From DATGIQ01 sp035295665 (GTDB lineage Bacteria > Planctomycetota > Planctomycetia > Gemmatales > Gemmataceae): a stretch of DNA of 13,890 bases. The translations under genes were made by a program, and so were the position numbers. The stretch is from positions 1-13,890 of the forward strand of contig DATGIQ010000510.1 in assembly GCA_035295665.1 (NCBI GenBank), in the 5' to 3' direction. Of the stretch, positions 13,468 through 13,890 are shown one piece after another; positions within the stretch are counted from its first letter, which is position 1, and each line of letters starts with the position of its first letter. The notes under the pieces were generated by a model, which worked only from the letters and a program-made list of their open reading frames with translations, did no database searches and was not told the origin of the DNA.

Positions 13468-13890
13468 TCAGGCATATTGAGCCATGTACTCGAGGAATTT
13501 CCGGGCACACCGATCCAGGTTTTCAGCACTGCCGCCGCCACGCACGGGCGCGCACATCTCGTAAGCGACATGGCCATTGAAGCCGGTTTCCTGGAGGGCC
13601 TGGAAGAACGCAGGATAGTCGATGAAACCTTCGCCCAGCGGTACGGCACGGATTGCGTCCGGTTCGCGGCTGTAGTTGACCAGGTTTGGTTGATAGCGAA
13701 AGCGGGGCCGCCGCGCATAATCGGCTACCGTGGTGTGGACAAGGTAGGGGGCTAACTTGTGGACGGCAGCCACCAGGTCGCTGCCTTGGAGCGCCGGTGC
13801 CCAGGCATCAAACATCGCTTGGCAATTGGGTTCATCGATTTCTTGCAGCAGGTCGAACAGGCTTTCGTAATGCGCAGCCGTGTCGTGATG
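13468..13890 (-). CDS. Sugar phosphate isomerase/epimerase-like TIM-barrel protein, 5' end cut off
   Basis: The last 140 residues of a protein whose frame stays open to the window edge, so the start lies outside. The content fits the xylose-isomerase-like/AP-endonuclease-2 TIM-barrel family. FDAWAPALQG (a metal-site strand region), YLVHTTVADYARR with its 'H-x-x-D' strand end, VPLGEGFIDYPAFFQALQETGFNGHVAYEMCAP and a closing helix LDRCARKFLEYMAQY are all typical. VAYEMC carries the glutamate expected at the last metal-binding strand. Members isomerise or epimerise small sugars and are very numerous in planctomycetes. The substrate cannot be named. An internal ATG at 13815 is not a credible start because the frame continues upstream with matching protein sequence. 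Confidence 0.75.
   Translation of the reverse strand, partial: HHDTAAHYESLFDLLQEIDEPNCQAMFDAWAPALQGSDLVAAVHKLAPYLVHTTVADYARRPRFRYQPNLVNYSREPDAIRAVPLGEGFIDYPAFFQALQETGFNGHVAYEMCAPVRGGGSAENLDRCARKFLEYMAQYA

Overview
This is a GC-rich bacterial chromosomal segment (roughly 60% GC by eye) with closely packed genes. I think it comes from a planctomycete, perhaps a Gemmata relative. That rests on the style of the proteins: a membrane-anchored TPR protein with a charged MKAEHRHQLHTNELA-type start, a xylose-isomerase-like TIM-barrel protein, and a planctomycete-looking C25-type peptidase. No rRNA, tRNA, CRISPR array, insertion sequence or phage gene was seen.

Left block (1-4400, plus strand). Three genes form an apparent unit. 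The first is a clan CD (gingipain/C25-like) cysteine peptidase cut by the window start. The second is a membrane protein with a catalytically dead transglutaminase domain followed by about seven helices. The third is an ATP-grasp ligase of the RimK-related 'alpha-L-glutamate ligase-like' family. The last two are a known but functionally uncharacterised pair in proteobacteria, where I recall an aspartic (pepsin/retropepsin-like) protease as partner. Here a caspase-fold peptidase appears to take that place. Between genes one and two lies a perfect 22-bp inverted repeat built from heptamers (GTCCGTA/TACGGAC).

Middle block (4614-11545, plus strand). Six tightly spaced genes, most of them overlapping, look like a nucleotide-sugar pathway. 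They are a heptose-7-phosphate-kinase-like GHMP kinase, a GDP-L-fucose-synthase-like epimerase/reductase, a two-subunit thiamine-diphosphate enzyme (E1 alpha and beta, with no E2 or E3), a DegT-fold protein whose PLP lysine is replaced by histidine (ColD-type 3-dehydratase), and a B12-binding radical SAM protein. A 3-dehydratase beside an E1 pair recalls the biosynthesis of two-carbon-branched sugars such as yersiniose or the eurekanate unit of avilamycin. I infer that the cluster makes an unusual deoxy and/or branched sugar for a surface glycan. No glycosyltransferase is in view.

Right block (11551-13890, minus strand). An RluD-type 23S rRNA pseudouridine synthase converges on the sugar cluster with only 5 bases between stop codons. 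Upstream of it are the single-pass TPR protein, a good sigma-70-type promoter for that pair, and the 3' part of a sugar phosphate isomerase/epimerase-like TIM-barrel gene cut by the window end.
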